From contig CANTUQ010000017.1 of assembly GCA_947683425.1 (NCBI GenBank), positions 372,001 through 436,000 of the forward strand: a stretch of DNA of 64,000 bases, written 5' to 3'. The position numbers were made by a program, and so were the translations under genes. Shown here piece after piece: positions 48,134-60,412 of the stretch. The stretch's first letter is position 1. Each line of letters starts with the position of its first letter. The notes under the pieces were generated by a model. It was given only the letters and a program-made list of their open reading frames with translations, was not told where the DNA came from and did no database searches. Origin of the DNA: Excoecaria cochinchinensis. Its lineage: Eukaryota > Streptophyta > Magnoliopsida > Malpighiales > Euphorbiaceae.

Positions 48134-49483
48134 GTCCATAAATATCGGGTTAATTTCATCCGTGATAACTAAACTTTTACAATTGTAACGTTATGGTCAC
48201 TAAAATTTGATTTGTAACGAAAAAATAACTAACCTTTTATTTTGTAACAAAAGATCACAATAACCGAAATTTGCCTAATCTGGCCACCGGCGCGTGAGAA
48301 TCACGGTGAGACCAATTGCCACGTAAGAAAAAATGCCACGTCGGACGCTGACTGTTCCGGGGTTAATTTCATCCGTGGTAATTAAACTTTCGCAATTGTA
48401 ATATTGTGGTCATTAAACTTTGATTTGTAACGAAACAATAACTCATCTTTTATTTTGTAATAGGAAGGTCATAATAATCAGAATTTGCCTAATCTAGCCA
48501 CCGTCGTGAGGGAATCATGGCGAAACCCATTGCCACGTAAGAAAAAATGCCACGTCGGATGCTGACTAGATTCGAAGTGGCATATTTAAAAAAAATTAAA
48601 TTTTTTTTATTGTCTGCCTCTTCATTCTTCTCTTTCTATCTATCTCTCTCCCTCTCTATTGCTTTCTTTCCAAAATTGTCTCGCGTACTCATTGACCAAA
48701 TCATGGTGGCTTCTTCTTCTTCTTGCCTCTCTCTGTTTAGTCTTTGAAGTTTTCATTACGGCTTCAACCTCACAACCACAATAAGAGATAATAATTTCTC
48801 TTTCTTCACTTCAACTAAAACGGTTTTCAACTAAAGAAAATTGAAAACCGTTTTAATTGAAATGAAGGAAGAGAAATTGTTATCCCTAATTGTGGTTGCA
48901 AGTTTGAAGCCGTAATGATGACTTCGAAGACTAAGCAGTGAGAAATGAGAAGAAGAATGAGCCACCATGATCTTGTCAGTGATTACGCGAGATAAATATG
49001 GAGAGGTAGATAGAAAGAGAAGAACGAAGAGACAGACAGTACAAAAAAATTAATTTTTTTTATAAAAAATCATGCTACATCAGATCCATGTCAGCACCCG
49101 ACGTGACATTTTTTCTTACGTGGCAATGGATGTTGCCGTGATTCTCATGCGACGATAGCTAGATTAGGAAAATTCTGATCATTATGACTTTTTTGTTACA
49201 AAATAAAAGATGGATTATTTTTTCATTACAAATCAAAGTTTAATGACCACAACGTTACAATTTCAAAAGTTTAGTTACCGCGGATGAAATTAACGCTAGA
49301 TCTAGTCAGCATCCGATATGGCATTTTTTCTTACGTGGCAATGGGTCTCACCGTGATTTTCATGCGCCGGTGCGCGGATTAAGCAAATTCCGGTCATTGT
49401 GACCTTCTTATTACAAAATAAAAGATGTGTTATTTTTTCATTACAAATCAAAGTTTAGTGATCATAACGTTACAATTGCGAAA
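48134..49483. mobile_element. Foldback (long inverted-repeat) element
   Basis: Each arm holds two tandem copies of a ~200-bp unit (GGTTAATTTCATCCGTG ... CGCAATTGTAA ... TGCCACGTAAGAAAAAATGCC ... CGTCGGA). The left-arm units are at 48152-48357 and 48358-48570, and inverted units follow at about 49090-49483. The centre is a ~200-bp palindrome around 48838 (GAAAACCGTTTTA / AAAACGGTTTTC). No transposase is present. A 66-residue ORF at 48547 overlaps the arm and a CT-rich tract and is not convincing. The class (MULE-like foldback or other MITE) is not established. Confidence 0.75.
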
Positions 49484-49715
49484 TTTACCACACTTAACAA
49501 TTTTAATCACCTGATAATGCACTTTCGGTCACTAAATTAATTCTTTTGATATAATACAAATCATACTTAACAGATTTCAACTTACCATATTTACCGAAAC
49601 TTTCCATTTAATGATGATTATGCCCTTCATTTCATTTTACTACTTTAATCAGCTCATATTACATTTACCTTATTATTTTCATTTTCATACCAAGTAGCTC
49701 TTTTCTTGCTTTAAA
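49484..49715. repeat. Direct repeat flanking the foldback element, right copy
   Basis: Duplicate of 47891-48133. The solo LTR continues normally after it. Confidence 0.92.
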
Positions 49716-49858
49716 CTAACTTATCTCTAACTTTTCAATTATTACCGAAAGCGTTCGCAACTTCACTTATCCATTTCAACTAATCAATTACACATTTCGA
49801 TCACTTTTATACTCCAAACACATGCGAATTCGACTGGGGTACATTTCGGGCCATTACA

Positions 49859-50600
49859 CTTCCTCCTCTCTCTGTTTCTTTACTGTCATATTTTGATTTT
49901 CTTATTTCTTTGGATCACTTAATTTAAGTTTGTTAATTTGTTATTTCTTATTATTTGGTTTATTTTGATCATTAATCCTTGAAAACCCATCACATTCTTG
50001 CTAAAATTGAGTAAATGAGATTTTAGAATTTTACTTGTCATCATCTTCTACCGTGGATTCAAAATTTCAAATTCTTTATTTCTTGCTTTAATCTTGGTTT
50101 TTTCATATAAATCATGTTGTTTATGCATAAAAATGAGCTTTTCAACTTTTCCATGCATTAAAATGGCTTAAAATTGCATTTTGAAACATCTCGAGGACTG
50201 ATGGCATCATTTCAGTGTTAGTAGTGATTTTCTGGGTTGAGTCACGGCTATTAGGGCGTGACTCGGCCGTTTCAGCCTTGACTCGCCTGTGACTCGGCCC
50301 CTGCATTAGTTCTTCCTTGTGTGTGCGTCATGCCTTCTCCGCTATTCCTCCTGCACGTATGCTGCGCTTCCCTCACCAACCCATCCCTCATGTTGCCTCC
50401 CATGGCAATTTAATTGTTTTGGCCACTGTCATCTTTTTTACATGCATTTTGATGTCCCTTTTCTTCATCTTATTTTCTTGTGTATCATATATTGCATTTT
50501 GCATTTTTTCCTACTTCTATTTAATTAGCTTTCAAATATATATTGTATGTCATAAGAATTTATTTTATTTTCTATTTTCATAATATTGTTCATAATAATT
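49859..50600 (+). repeat. 1.1-kb tandem array in LTR B, part 3 (last unit)
   Basis: Completes the unit broken at 37525. The tenth copy of the marker ATGCCTTCTCC lies at about 50330. The homology stops near 50597 (AATATTGTTCATAATAAT) just before the ATT microsatellite. Confidence 0.9.
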
Positions 50601-50626
50601 TTTTAAATTTATTTAATTTGAACATA

Positions 50627-50727
<101 letters not shown>

Positions 50728-51871
50728 ATGTTCTTATGTTAGTTAATTTATTAATTTTGTTAATTTATTCTATTTTATTATATATTTATTATTTTTCACA
50801 ATTTATTTAAATGCTTTAGCATGCGCATGCCAATTGCTTATTGCATGAATCTCGGATTGTATCATGCATTTTATCTATTTTGTTTATTTTTATTCTATTC
50901 TATTAAATTAATTATTTATCCAATTTATTCAATCCAAGTAATTTTTCATTTTATTTAATTCAACCCATTATTACACAATATTATTTTTTGTCATGACCGC
51001 GAGTGTGAGGGACACATTGCGCGTCCTCAGATAGGACAAAACAAAGCAGGAGAATAACTTAGGAATTTAGTTTAGCCTTATTCATTTATTTTGGCTTGTA
51101 TTATTATTCTTTTATTTCTTACAAAGTTTGTAATAATAAAGGTTTTTTACACGCTAACATAACAATCACACCAAAACTATTTCTATTAATTAATGGGGAT
51201 TTTTCCGATAAAACAGGACTAATGTCCTATTTTTGTATCATAAAATTACACATAAATTATAACTCTTTTTAAATTATAAATGATTTTTGTATATAAATTG
51301 ACATATATTTTTCACAATAAATGAGATTATTTATTCCAGTTTTTTATCAAAATGTACATAATAAGATCATTTTTCTTATAATAATGGCATGTGGGAGCCA
51401 GTGTTCCCGCCTAAAATGATATTCAATAAATATCCCGATTTGTGTATGATTTTATCTTTAATTTCATTTCCATATCATGCTTTACCATTTTTCTATGCCA
51501 TGCTTTACCGCTTTCATTATAATATGTTTTTTACAGCTTTCCAAATGTGCTTGAGTGCATGTTTACTTTCCAGCATGATAACTTGTATGAAAAAGAGGCA
51601 AAGCAATTAATCTAAAAAATCATTTATATAATATTAACCCAGGGTAAAAATAAAAGTGAGGTTTCGAACTTATCTCTGGTCTTGGCCTCATAAGGTTAGA
51701 ACTCATTTTCCAATATTTTATTGGGTGGTGACTCCATGATATCTATCTTGTGGTGCTTAATAAATGCCCTCGTAGGTTGATTGCCAACAATGGAATAGAG
51801 ATACCTCGACACGCTATCTCATGCCCTTTTAGAGGCCCGAGGCTTGGCGAATTGGGTTGAATCCCTGACAA
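50728..51871 (+). other. Right part of LTR B
   Basis: No gene. In order, it matches short blocks of LTR A: ACCGCGAGTGT, a GGACTAATGTCCTA block (A: GGACCAATGTCCTAG), GAGCCAGTGTTCCCG (A: GAGGACCAATGTTCTCA), TTACCGCTTTC and TCTGGTCTTGG. It ends near CCCTGACA at 51871. Confidence 0.6.
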
Positions 51872-53000
51872 TTTATGAAAGACTAACCTTCACGAGTTAA
51901 ATGAACCTTCATTCGCTCTCGGGTCCTGAAAGTGGACTTTCGAGAACAAGCCGGGTACTAGTCGGGGGTTCGGCCCGCATCACACCATCGAACTTGAACA
52001 TGCCAAGCATCTTGAATTTGGGAGGAAAGGCCTCTTCAGACTTGATTTCCATGTCTTTGGGTTCTAATCCATTTCCCATTGAGATTACTTTAGCCATTGC
52101 CTCCAGCTTCTCTTTGATCCTCTTTATAGCTGGGTTATCCAACTTTGAGGCAACAATCTTCTACTAGTGGGCTCCTCATCAATTAGATCATCCTCACAAA
52201 AGTTATATTTGAGGTTGAAATGTTCGAATCTCACAAGCTTCCTACTTTGTTTAACCCTAGAATTTTTTGGCACTTCCACTACTGAAAGAGTAATTGGAGG
52301 TAAAGCAATAAATGCAACACTTGAACTTATTTTAAGACTTGCTAAAGCATTAGACAACATGGCCATGACCTTTTTTTTGAAGTCCTTCATCTTTTTGCCT
52401 AGCTCTTAGGCAATATTAGGGATACATTGATTTCCATCAGTCATTGTGCTTGGTTCAACAACAATATCTCTTATAGCAATTCTATCGTTACTATGATGCA
52501 TGATTGAAATGTGATGTATGCATGAGATGTAGCATCTAAAATCACAAGCAAGTGTCCTTTATTCTTATTCCTCCCACACACGTGGTAATTGCAATTCTTT
52601 CCTAGGCGGGCTTATCCATAGGTCAATGAGGAACCCAATGGACTCTTATAATGAACGATTAAGAAAATAGGTATTATAATGCTCGTAATTAAAACACATT
52701 CAAGATTTGGGCCTTTTTTATGAGGTATATTTAATCGAACCAAAATATATGTCGAACCCATCACATGAGCTGCGACAATCAAAATATGGGTATAATTCAT
52801 CATATGCATTTTGACAGCTTTTTGGTTGTACTTGATAAATAAAGGTTCACATTGCACAAAATGCATGATATTATGGTACCTATGGGAGATAACTATTGTC
52901 ATTACATGGGCTTTGGCATTGTCTTGCAATTTATGGTCATCCAATATGATCCTTCCACACTATCTCATCACAAGTATAACGACCAATTAGTTCATCATTT
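51872..53000 (-). mobile_element. Element C: inverted fragment of a Tat/Ogre-like element (leader and gag start)
   Basis: The - strand of about 52552-52612 matches the leader of element A at 905-965, including CGCCTAGGAAAGA and ACGTGTGTGGGAG. A gag fragment follows on the - strand. It probably is the sequence into which element B inserted. Its outer limits are not resolved. Confidence 0.65.
51909..52414 (-). pseudogene. Tat-like gag fragment, broken
   Basis: Two - strand pieces in different frames (52390-52124 and 52142-51909). The first has LGKKMKDFKKKVMAMLSNAL, corresponding to DLNKRLGDFERKMLTMMEN at the start of element A gag. The second, IKRIKEKLEAMAKV ... EEAFPPKFKMLGMFKFDG, resembles the start of the Tat gag capsid core (PPKFK-x-P-x-F-x-x-F-x-G), the part I could not find in element A. 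It is truncated where element B begins. Confidence 0.65.
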
Positions 53001-53908
53001 TATATACTTTAAATAAACAAGGCTTGGAGTGGTGATTGTCATCTCTAACACACCCTCAAATTAAATGAAGATACGTAAGGCCAATTCTCATCAGCTTTCA
53101 ACACACAAATAAATCAAGTTCAATGAATTGCCATACATTTAAGATTCACAAAATTAATAAAAGAAACTCATAGAAAATAAATAAGAGGAAGTAAATCGAC
53201 CCAAAAAAATACCAAAAACAATTTCAATACCAAAATAAGCAAACAATCAATCAAATATAAAAAAATATCTTGCAGATATTTCTGGTGATTTATGCCTTCA
53301 ATAACCAATAGCACAAAAAGAAAGAGACGAAGACAGAGAAAATACTATTTGAGACCAAAAGTCATAGAAAATTATAGAAAAATTTTGATCAATATCGAGT
53401 GAGGAGAAAAAAAAGAAGAAGCGACACCAAGATGGAAGGAGGGAATGACAAATATGATATTAGAATTTGCTATCAACAATAATATATAAAAGGATAGTTT
53501 TGAAATGAACACATTCATATAATTGAAATGCGGTATTTTTGAAAGTTAAAATGCAATTATGACACTGTAAAAAACTATGGAGCAATTTTGAAAACAAAAA
53601 TTAAAAAGATGGCAATCTATGTAATGTCTTCTAAACAAAAGGCATGCAACATCATGTTTGCTCTTAAAACTTTCAAAAAACCGAAAAAAAAGCCCCCCAG
53701 ATGGTGTGAGCCTTTTTATTTTACTTGTTTTTATTTTACTTGAGGCAAAATTTGGCCCATCCGAAAATTAAATGAAAAGGCCAATGAATGGCCTCAAAAA
53801 ATAAAAGCCCCATCACATATATTTGAAAAAGAAAAGAAAATAAAAGAAACACTTGTTTCTTTTTTGGTAGAAAATTTAAGAAGAATTGTTTAGGTTACTA
53901 CGTGTTAG
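53001..53908. other. Unassigned AT-rich sequence
   Basis: No ORF, TIR or repeat that I recognise. It may be the continuation of element C. It ends with CGTGTTAG, the target duplication of the hAT copy. Confidence 0.5.
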
Positions 53909-55961
53909 TAGGGGTGTACACGGGTCTGGATCTTTTTGTACCGAACCGAAATTCCGAAAAAAAAGATTCAGAATCGAATTGTACCGTTGACTTTTTTTAC
54001 TAGAACCGAACCGAATTGTACCGTTGACTTTTTGACTAGAACCGAACCGAATTGTACTGGAACCGGACCGAGAACCGTATTGAACAGTACCGAACTGTTT
54101 TGGAACCGAATTGGACCGAAAGAACCGATATTTATTACTTATTTTATATAATACTAGTAATTTATATATAAATATTATTTATAATTTATATTATATATTT
54201 ATTATATAAATTTAGTTTCATAATTATTTGTATTAAATATTTTAATGCACTAAATTAATATAATAAATAGTTAATAAATTAAAATGGATATTTTAATTAT
54301 TAATTTGATAAATTTAATTATTATATCTATATGAATATGCAATTAATTTTATTTAATTTTAGTGTCACTCAACTAATATTTATCTATTTTCATCACAATT
54401 TTTATATGAGTATGTAAATTAAAAATCTATTTATAGATAAGAATGTATTAAAAATGAAATTTTACCAATTGATGTAAATTTATGGGTATATAATATTAAT
54501 CACCTTATCAATAATTCAATTTATTTTTAGCATCACTCAACCAATACTCATCTATTTTTGGCATAATATTTATATGAGTAATTGATTATGTATTTTAATA
54601 GTATAATTATATACAATTATTGTATCAATGAAATTTTACCAATTAATATAAATATATAAGAATATAATAATCTTACGAATAATTTAATTAGCTTAGTAAT
54701 TAATACTATAAAAATGTTGGTTTTTCATTATCACAATATTTTATTTTTCATGAAAATTGTTATATATATGGATAATTTGATAAAAGAAAATTAAGACATA
54801 AAATAATTGTTCAAGTTCAATACGTATTATTAATTATATATTCCATTAAACTACAAAACCTATAAAAAGATGGCTGCATTTCACATTCACCCTTATAGTA
54901 TAACTATTGACTATAATAGCAATTAACAATCTCTTAACTGTTAAGCCAAATTTAATGAAATTGAGTATAATAATTGAGTCAAGATAATAAATGTGAATAA
55001 AACCTAAACATAATCATAGTCTATAGAGCCATCTTCTATTCTCTAAATATAATTAGTTAAGGTTATATATATAACTAATTATATGAGTATGTAATTTTCT
55101 TATTAATTAATTTGATTTATATTTAATATCACTCAGCTAATACCCATTTATATCTAGCACAATATCTAATTATCTATATGAGTAATTGAATACGGATGAA
55201 ATATTATATTTAGTCAAACCTGTATTTAATATATATGTCAAAATTATAAACATAGTACACATTTTATATATAGTTTAAAATCTCTATATATCCAAAAAAA
55301 TAACTAGAATTTCCTTCCACTACTATAATATGAATTAATATATGTCAAAACTTTTGCCATTACTATTAAAATTTTATTTCATATTTACTTTGCACTTTTT
55401 GGTTGACATAATGAAATGTATAAATAATCTACCTCAATTCAAGTGTTTCTATATATATTGCAAACAAAACCAATTTATTTTTATAAATTCATATATGATT
55501 GAAGATAGTAATATGTATAATTTTTATTATCAGAAACTTAATTAATATATGATTAACACACCAATCATCATCAAGGACTATTAAAAATAATGTCAATATT
55601 ATTTTAGTTGTAAAGCAATATTATTAAGAATAAAATTTGAAAATTTTTAGGGGGATGAAAATTTTTATTTTGAGTTTTTGGAGTGAATTAAAATTTAAGT
55701 TTAAAGAATTGATAATTTTTAAAATATTTAAAAAATAAATTATTAAAATTATCCGAAATTCCGTATTGTACTGTATTGTTTTGTTTTGTACCGAAAGAAC
55801 CGAAAAACCGAACTGAATTGTACCGAAAATTAAAAATACCATACCGAATTGTACCGAAATTTTTAAGAACCGAATTGTACCGAAATTTTTAGGAACCGAA
55901 ATTTCAATACAATACGGAGATTTAGAAATTCCCGAATTGTACCGAACCGTGTACACCCCTA
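53909..55961. mobile_element. Non-autonomous hAT, internal deletion copy of the 17250-32438 family
   Basis: Same TIRs, TAGGGGTGTACACGG and CCGTGTACACCCCTA, with the 8-bp duplication CGTGTTAG at 53901-53908 and 55962-55969. It is inverted relative to the larger copy. The reverse complement of its right part follows 17250-17465 of the large copy, then jumps to the equivalent of about 21655 and continues through the AT-rich interior, so the whole transposase gene is missing. There is no ORF of note. It could only move with transposase from a relative. Confidence 0.93.
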
Positions 55962-55969
55962 CGTGTTAG

Positions 55970-58080
55970 TCAAATGGTTCAAAATTTGTACCAATACATT
56001 TAATTCAATTTATTACTTAATACGAAATCATCAATCATATAATACCATTACTGAAAATAACAGTTTTTTTTATCAGAATAAGTTTTTAATTATTCTCCAG
56101 CCAAAGGCCCAAAGCTTTGTCATCACCAAATCAGTTAGATTAAGTTTTGAAGAATCAAGTCTTCCCTTTTCTTAACTATACGTAGATATAAGGAAGCGTT
56201 TGATTTAATTTTTTGAGTGGGCTGAGTTCAAACAATTGGTCTAAAAGTGTTTGATTATTTTTTTCTATTAGCATCTAATAGCTTATTCAACCCTAATCAG
56301 CATCCGGACCTTTTTGAAATCAACTAAATATCTTTTTATTTTATGTTAAAACTCCATTAAGAAGTTAATATTTGATTAAATTAGAATTACTAATCCCATC
56401 TAAATACGTAGAAAATTTTAAGCAAATATAACTTTTCTTATGCAAACATATTCTTTCTTTTCTATATATCACAATTAACTTTTTTCTACAAGTACCGATT
56501 GAGACTTACTTCGTTGTTCAGGTATATATTCTATCTTCAGTAATTTTTTTTTTGGTTAAATTTGTATAATTCATGCTTGTTAATTTATTGCATCGCTGCT
56601 TGTTTGAATTGTAGTTAAAACTTTGTATTTTCAAATTCTTCTACGATTTGTGGCTTTGAATTCCCCACTTTCATTTTCCCTTTCAGTTTGTTCCTTCAAA
56701 AACTATTTCCCATACAAATACTGCAGAATGCAACAAATAAGTTATGTGGGATGAACATGGGATTTTGCGTATAATAATTATCATGTGGGATGAACATGTT
56801 TGCTGTAGCTTATTAATACTATTCTAACAAATTGTTCAAAGCAGAATTCATTGCTTGCTTTACTTGATTTTAAGTAATGAAAATGCAGTTTGATTAATCA
56901 TATTTCTTCTTGGCTTTATATACAATAATATAGTTTGACTTTTTAGTCATAGTCTTCAACTAGTGAAAATAGGAGAAAAGGTTTTTTTTTTTTTTTTTTC
57001 AAAAAATAATGTTTTCTTTTTAAAATTAGAGTTAGGGGTGCTCCAATAAACATAATTAAAAAAATAGGGTTGATAGAAACCCGCGTGAGACTGCCGGTTT
57101 CTGACATTGTGGCCCCACATGGACCAAGAAATTTTGCATTAAAATCAGCTGAACCAATGCTGGTTTTAATGTCAAATTGGGTCAAACATCAATGTCGGTT
57201 AGGTTAGAAACCAGCAGTGTCTGAACCGATTTCAGACTGGCAGGAACTGGCTCTAAAATTTTGAAATTGATCTTGAAACTGCAGGTTTTTGACCTAATCA
57301 GTTTTTGGTCTGACCGATTTTTGGACCCATCAAATATGAAATTTCTGCATTTATCTATATATATATATATTTTTTTTTTTTAATTTGAGGGTAATGAAAT
57401 AAAAGGGAACTTAATCCAATATTTATATAAAAAAGGAAATACACATAAAAACAAAGAAAGAAATGACTTTGTAATAAAGTTCAAGAGAAAAAAAAAATTC
57501 CCAACCATAATTAAATTACAAAACTTTCCAATTATATAAGAAAAATTACCATCATGCAAAACAATCAAGAAATTACCATTTGTCATGGAAACACAATCCC
57601 CTATTCATATTTTAACTTCTAAACATTCATCAGTAAACTGATCTAGATAATGGTAGAATAATAATTCGATTATCAAAAAAAAAAAAAATAATGAAACAAA
57701 ATCTCATTAACTTTTTATTAATAATAAATTAAGAATTTCTCCATTCCACTAATATTTATTAAAAAAATAAATGTTCTCTTACTATATAGTTGAAAATGGA
57801 AAAAGCATCCATCAATCAAAGAAAAGAAAATGGAAAATACAAAAAATTATTATTATTGTTGTTGTTATAAACAAAACGCCATTATTAGTGATCGAATATT
57901 TAGTAACCCATATTTAAAAGATTAAGTTTAAAATTCAAATAAATGCACATTGTGCGTACAAATAAATTTATTTTTTTTATGGTAATTTCTTGTTTTTCTA
58001 CTTGATGGTGATTTATTTTTTATTTTTTTCATATTATTGGAAATAAAAGAAAATTAATGATAAAATACAATATGGTATTT
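55970..58080. other. Unassigned AT-rich sequence
   Basis: 2.1 kb with no convincing ORF. The block 57020-57330 is somewhat less AT-rich and repeats words such as ACCGATTT and CTGG(T/C)TTT, but I cannot assign it. Homopolymer tracts lie at 56982-56999 and 57676-57688. Confidence 0.5.
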
Positions 58081-59508
58081 ACCTCTTGTAGCGCAGAACT
58101 ATTGTTCAAGCGAATACAAGATCTGCTTTTTGTGTCACTGGCCAGACTTTTATCCATTTATGGGATAATAATTTTTCACAGTATAAAAACCCTTTGCTGA
58201 TTTTTAACTATGAGAGGGAGAATATTTCTTACGTTTCTTATCGCGTTCTTTTTGCATATTGAATCTGACTTCTCATTATTTATTTATAGTATTTTAATAG
58301 TAGAGACCAATTTTTAGTATAACTCAAACTTGTTTTGAAGTAGAATTAGATAATTTTGGTCAAATAAAGATACTTATTCAAATTCAAATTAAAATCTCAA
58401 TCTTATTTAATATGAAACTCTATCCATATCTAGAGTTATGGGCATATCCAAACTCCATCATCTTCCACTCGCACAAGATGAAATAATTTCCAGTCATAAT
58501 CTCCAATCATATAGAGAGATAGACCGTGTGACCAGCATACCTCAGGAGCACTAGTGCTATATACCGGTTAAGGATATATAACATCTCGAAGAAATAAAAT
58601 CCTCTTTTCCACATATGCCTGACCCTAGATAGCTTTCTTATAGTCATTGTTTTAACTCATGATCTCATAAAAAACTTTCGTATTCATTATTATGTCTCTA
58701 CTCATAGAAACTCTAATAGGCATGCCGGTGAAACACAAAATCATTAAATGTGATCAAAAGGCTAACTTTCCCTTTTACTGTATGCCATCTATGATGATCC
58801 AGCTCATTTTTCTGGCTATATTTGCCAGACTGAATTTTTCTCATGACATCTTAGAGACCAACTAAGTTGGCCACACTAAACCATACTTCAAGGATAAGTT
58901 AATGGTCCAAAGGGTTGAATTTCAAATAGGATATCACGATAGGGAAAGTTGAGATGGATAACAATAAATTCTCATCCTTTGGTCACTTAAGCACACATGG
59001 TATAAAACACATGTTATGATACAGAAGCATTTCTAACAATATATATATAATACAATATAGAAGTGTAAGGTTGTGATGCACCGAAGCATCCAACTTTAGT
59101 CCGCTTACTTAAGAACTACTTTTGGCTTTTGGATAAAACATGGTAGTTACGTTTAACTTATCATGGTATTACACTTAATGTTGATTTGGATCTTAATTCA
59201 AAGTATACAACTTTATATATGTCTTTATCTCACACCTTAATGAGACTAATTTTGTAATTTCTGTAAGATGACACTTTTATTTTGAATCGGCTCTTGAGCA
59301 TCATCATATGTTCAAAATTCACCCTATCTTAGTTTTTGTCAACTTATTGACAAAATTAAGGTAAACACCCTTGTGAGTGGATTACTTCTCTACCCAACAT
59401 GCTCAATCTCATAATAAATGACAGTAAATGTTCACACATTAAACATTCACACTCATGTATTGCCAATAATGCACTTGCTTATTATTTATAAATAATAATA
59501 TTAAGGGT
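58081..59508 (-). repeat. Candidate 3' UTR and LTR of the decayed Copia
   Basis: No ORF. On the - strand a TGTTAGAAATGC at 59039 would be a typical Copia LTR start, followed toward lower coordinates by LTR-like sequence including a possible TATA-like TTTATACTGTG near 58180. No polypurine tract adjoins it and the other LTR is outside the window, so the edges are a guess. Confidence 0.35.
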
Positions 59509-60412
59509 TTACATAAAATAAAAAAATACAAATGAAATCCTATGCAATCCTTGAGATCTAATGTGTCTGTCAAACACATCTCTCATTACAGGTTTAGTTA
59601 ATGGATCTGTAATCATATCATGCGTGAAAATGTAGTATAATTTCACCTCTCCTCGTACAATAATATCTTTGGTGTATTTATACTTAATGTTAATATGCTT
59701 AGTCTTACTATAAAATTTAGGATCTTTAATATAAGCTATCGATGATTGACTGTCACCGGTTCCTCTGAGGTAGTTACTCTTAAATGGTCCAAAAAATATT
59801 TTAGCCAAATTGCCTCTTGTACTGCAGCTAAGCAAGCGACAAATTCTACTTCTATTGTTGATAGGGTTACACAGGTTTATTTTTTGCTGCTCCATGAGAT
59901 GACACCCTTGCCAAGAATATGAAACTTGAAGTGAATTTTCTCTCATCCACATCTCCTACAAATCAACATCTGCGTATCCTCTCAATTGCAAATTCTTGCA
60001 TTGATAACAAAGAGAATAGTCTGCGGCACCTTTAAGGTATCTAAGTAACCTTTTGACTGCTTTCCAATATGCTTCACCTAGGTTAGATTGATATGTACTT
60101 ACCATGCCCACTACATAGCATATATCAGGTCTTGTACACAACATTGCATATATTAGACTACCTATGGCATTGGCATATGAAACGTTCCTCATATATTCCA
60201 TTTCTTCTAGCATCTTAGGACACATACTTTTACTAATAAACTATTTTTTTTGCAATGGGGTTATCTATAAGTTTGCAGTTTTGAATATTAAATCGTACAA
60301 GGGCTTTGTTGATATATGTCTTTTGTGAAAGAGATAACAACCTTTTCGAATGATCTCTTAAAATCTTAACTCCAAGGATATAATCTACTTGGCCCATATC
60401 TTTCATCTCAAA
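59509..60412 (-). pseudogene. Decayed Copia pol, C-terminal part (RT end and RNase H)
   Basis: Read from 60412 down: FEMKDMGQVDYILGVKI and LSLSQKTYINKALVRFN (RT end), then SYANAIGSLIYAMLCTRPDI and YWKAVKRLLRYLKG (RT/RNase H connection), then SQSSIAYIKDPKFYSKTKHI and MITDPLTKPVMRDVF (RNase H end). It is split into at least three frames. The N-terminal 25 residues of the apparent ORF at 60487 come from the solo LTR, not from Copia. The matching upstream part resumes at 62941. Confidence 0.9.

Larger units (their letters stand above)
37526..49858 (-). mobile_element. Solo LTR of a second chromovirus-type family, with nested insertions
   Basis: Begins TGTAACACC and ends CCATTACA, flanked by the 5-bp target duplication CTTCC (37521-37525 and 49859-49863). 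The array of LTR B continues on both sides. No internal retroviral domain of its own is present. Removing the nested Copia and the foldback with its duplicated flank leaves about 4.0 kb. It is related to the Tekay LTR: shared CCTGCACGGAT...CACCCGTGG hairpin at 37860, ATAGGCATGCTTAT at 45646, the hairpin ladder at 45489-45588, and a donor-like AAG/GTAAGA at 47469. These also fix the - orientation. Confidence 0.85.

Noticed and set aside
48738..48935. Central palindrome of the foldback as a microRNA precursor
   Set aside because: The hairpin is part of a much longer inverted repeat. Nothing in the sequence marks a miRNA, though such elements can produce siRNAs.
37526..49858. A complete retrotransposon spanning the whole interval
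   Set aside because: The only coding region belongs to the nested Copia with its own LTRs and target duplication. The outer sequence has no PBS, PPT or coding domain and is continuous LTR.
51901..52167. + strand 88-residue ORF
   Set aside because: It is the shadow of the - strand gag fragment, which has recognisable Tat gag character.
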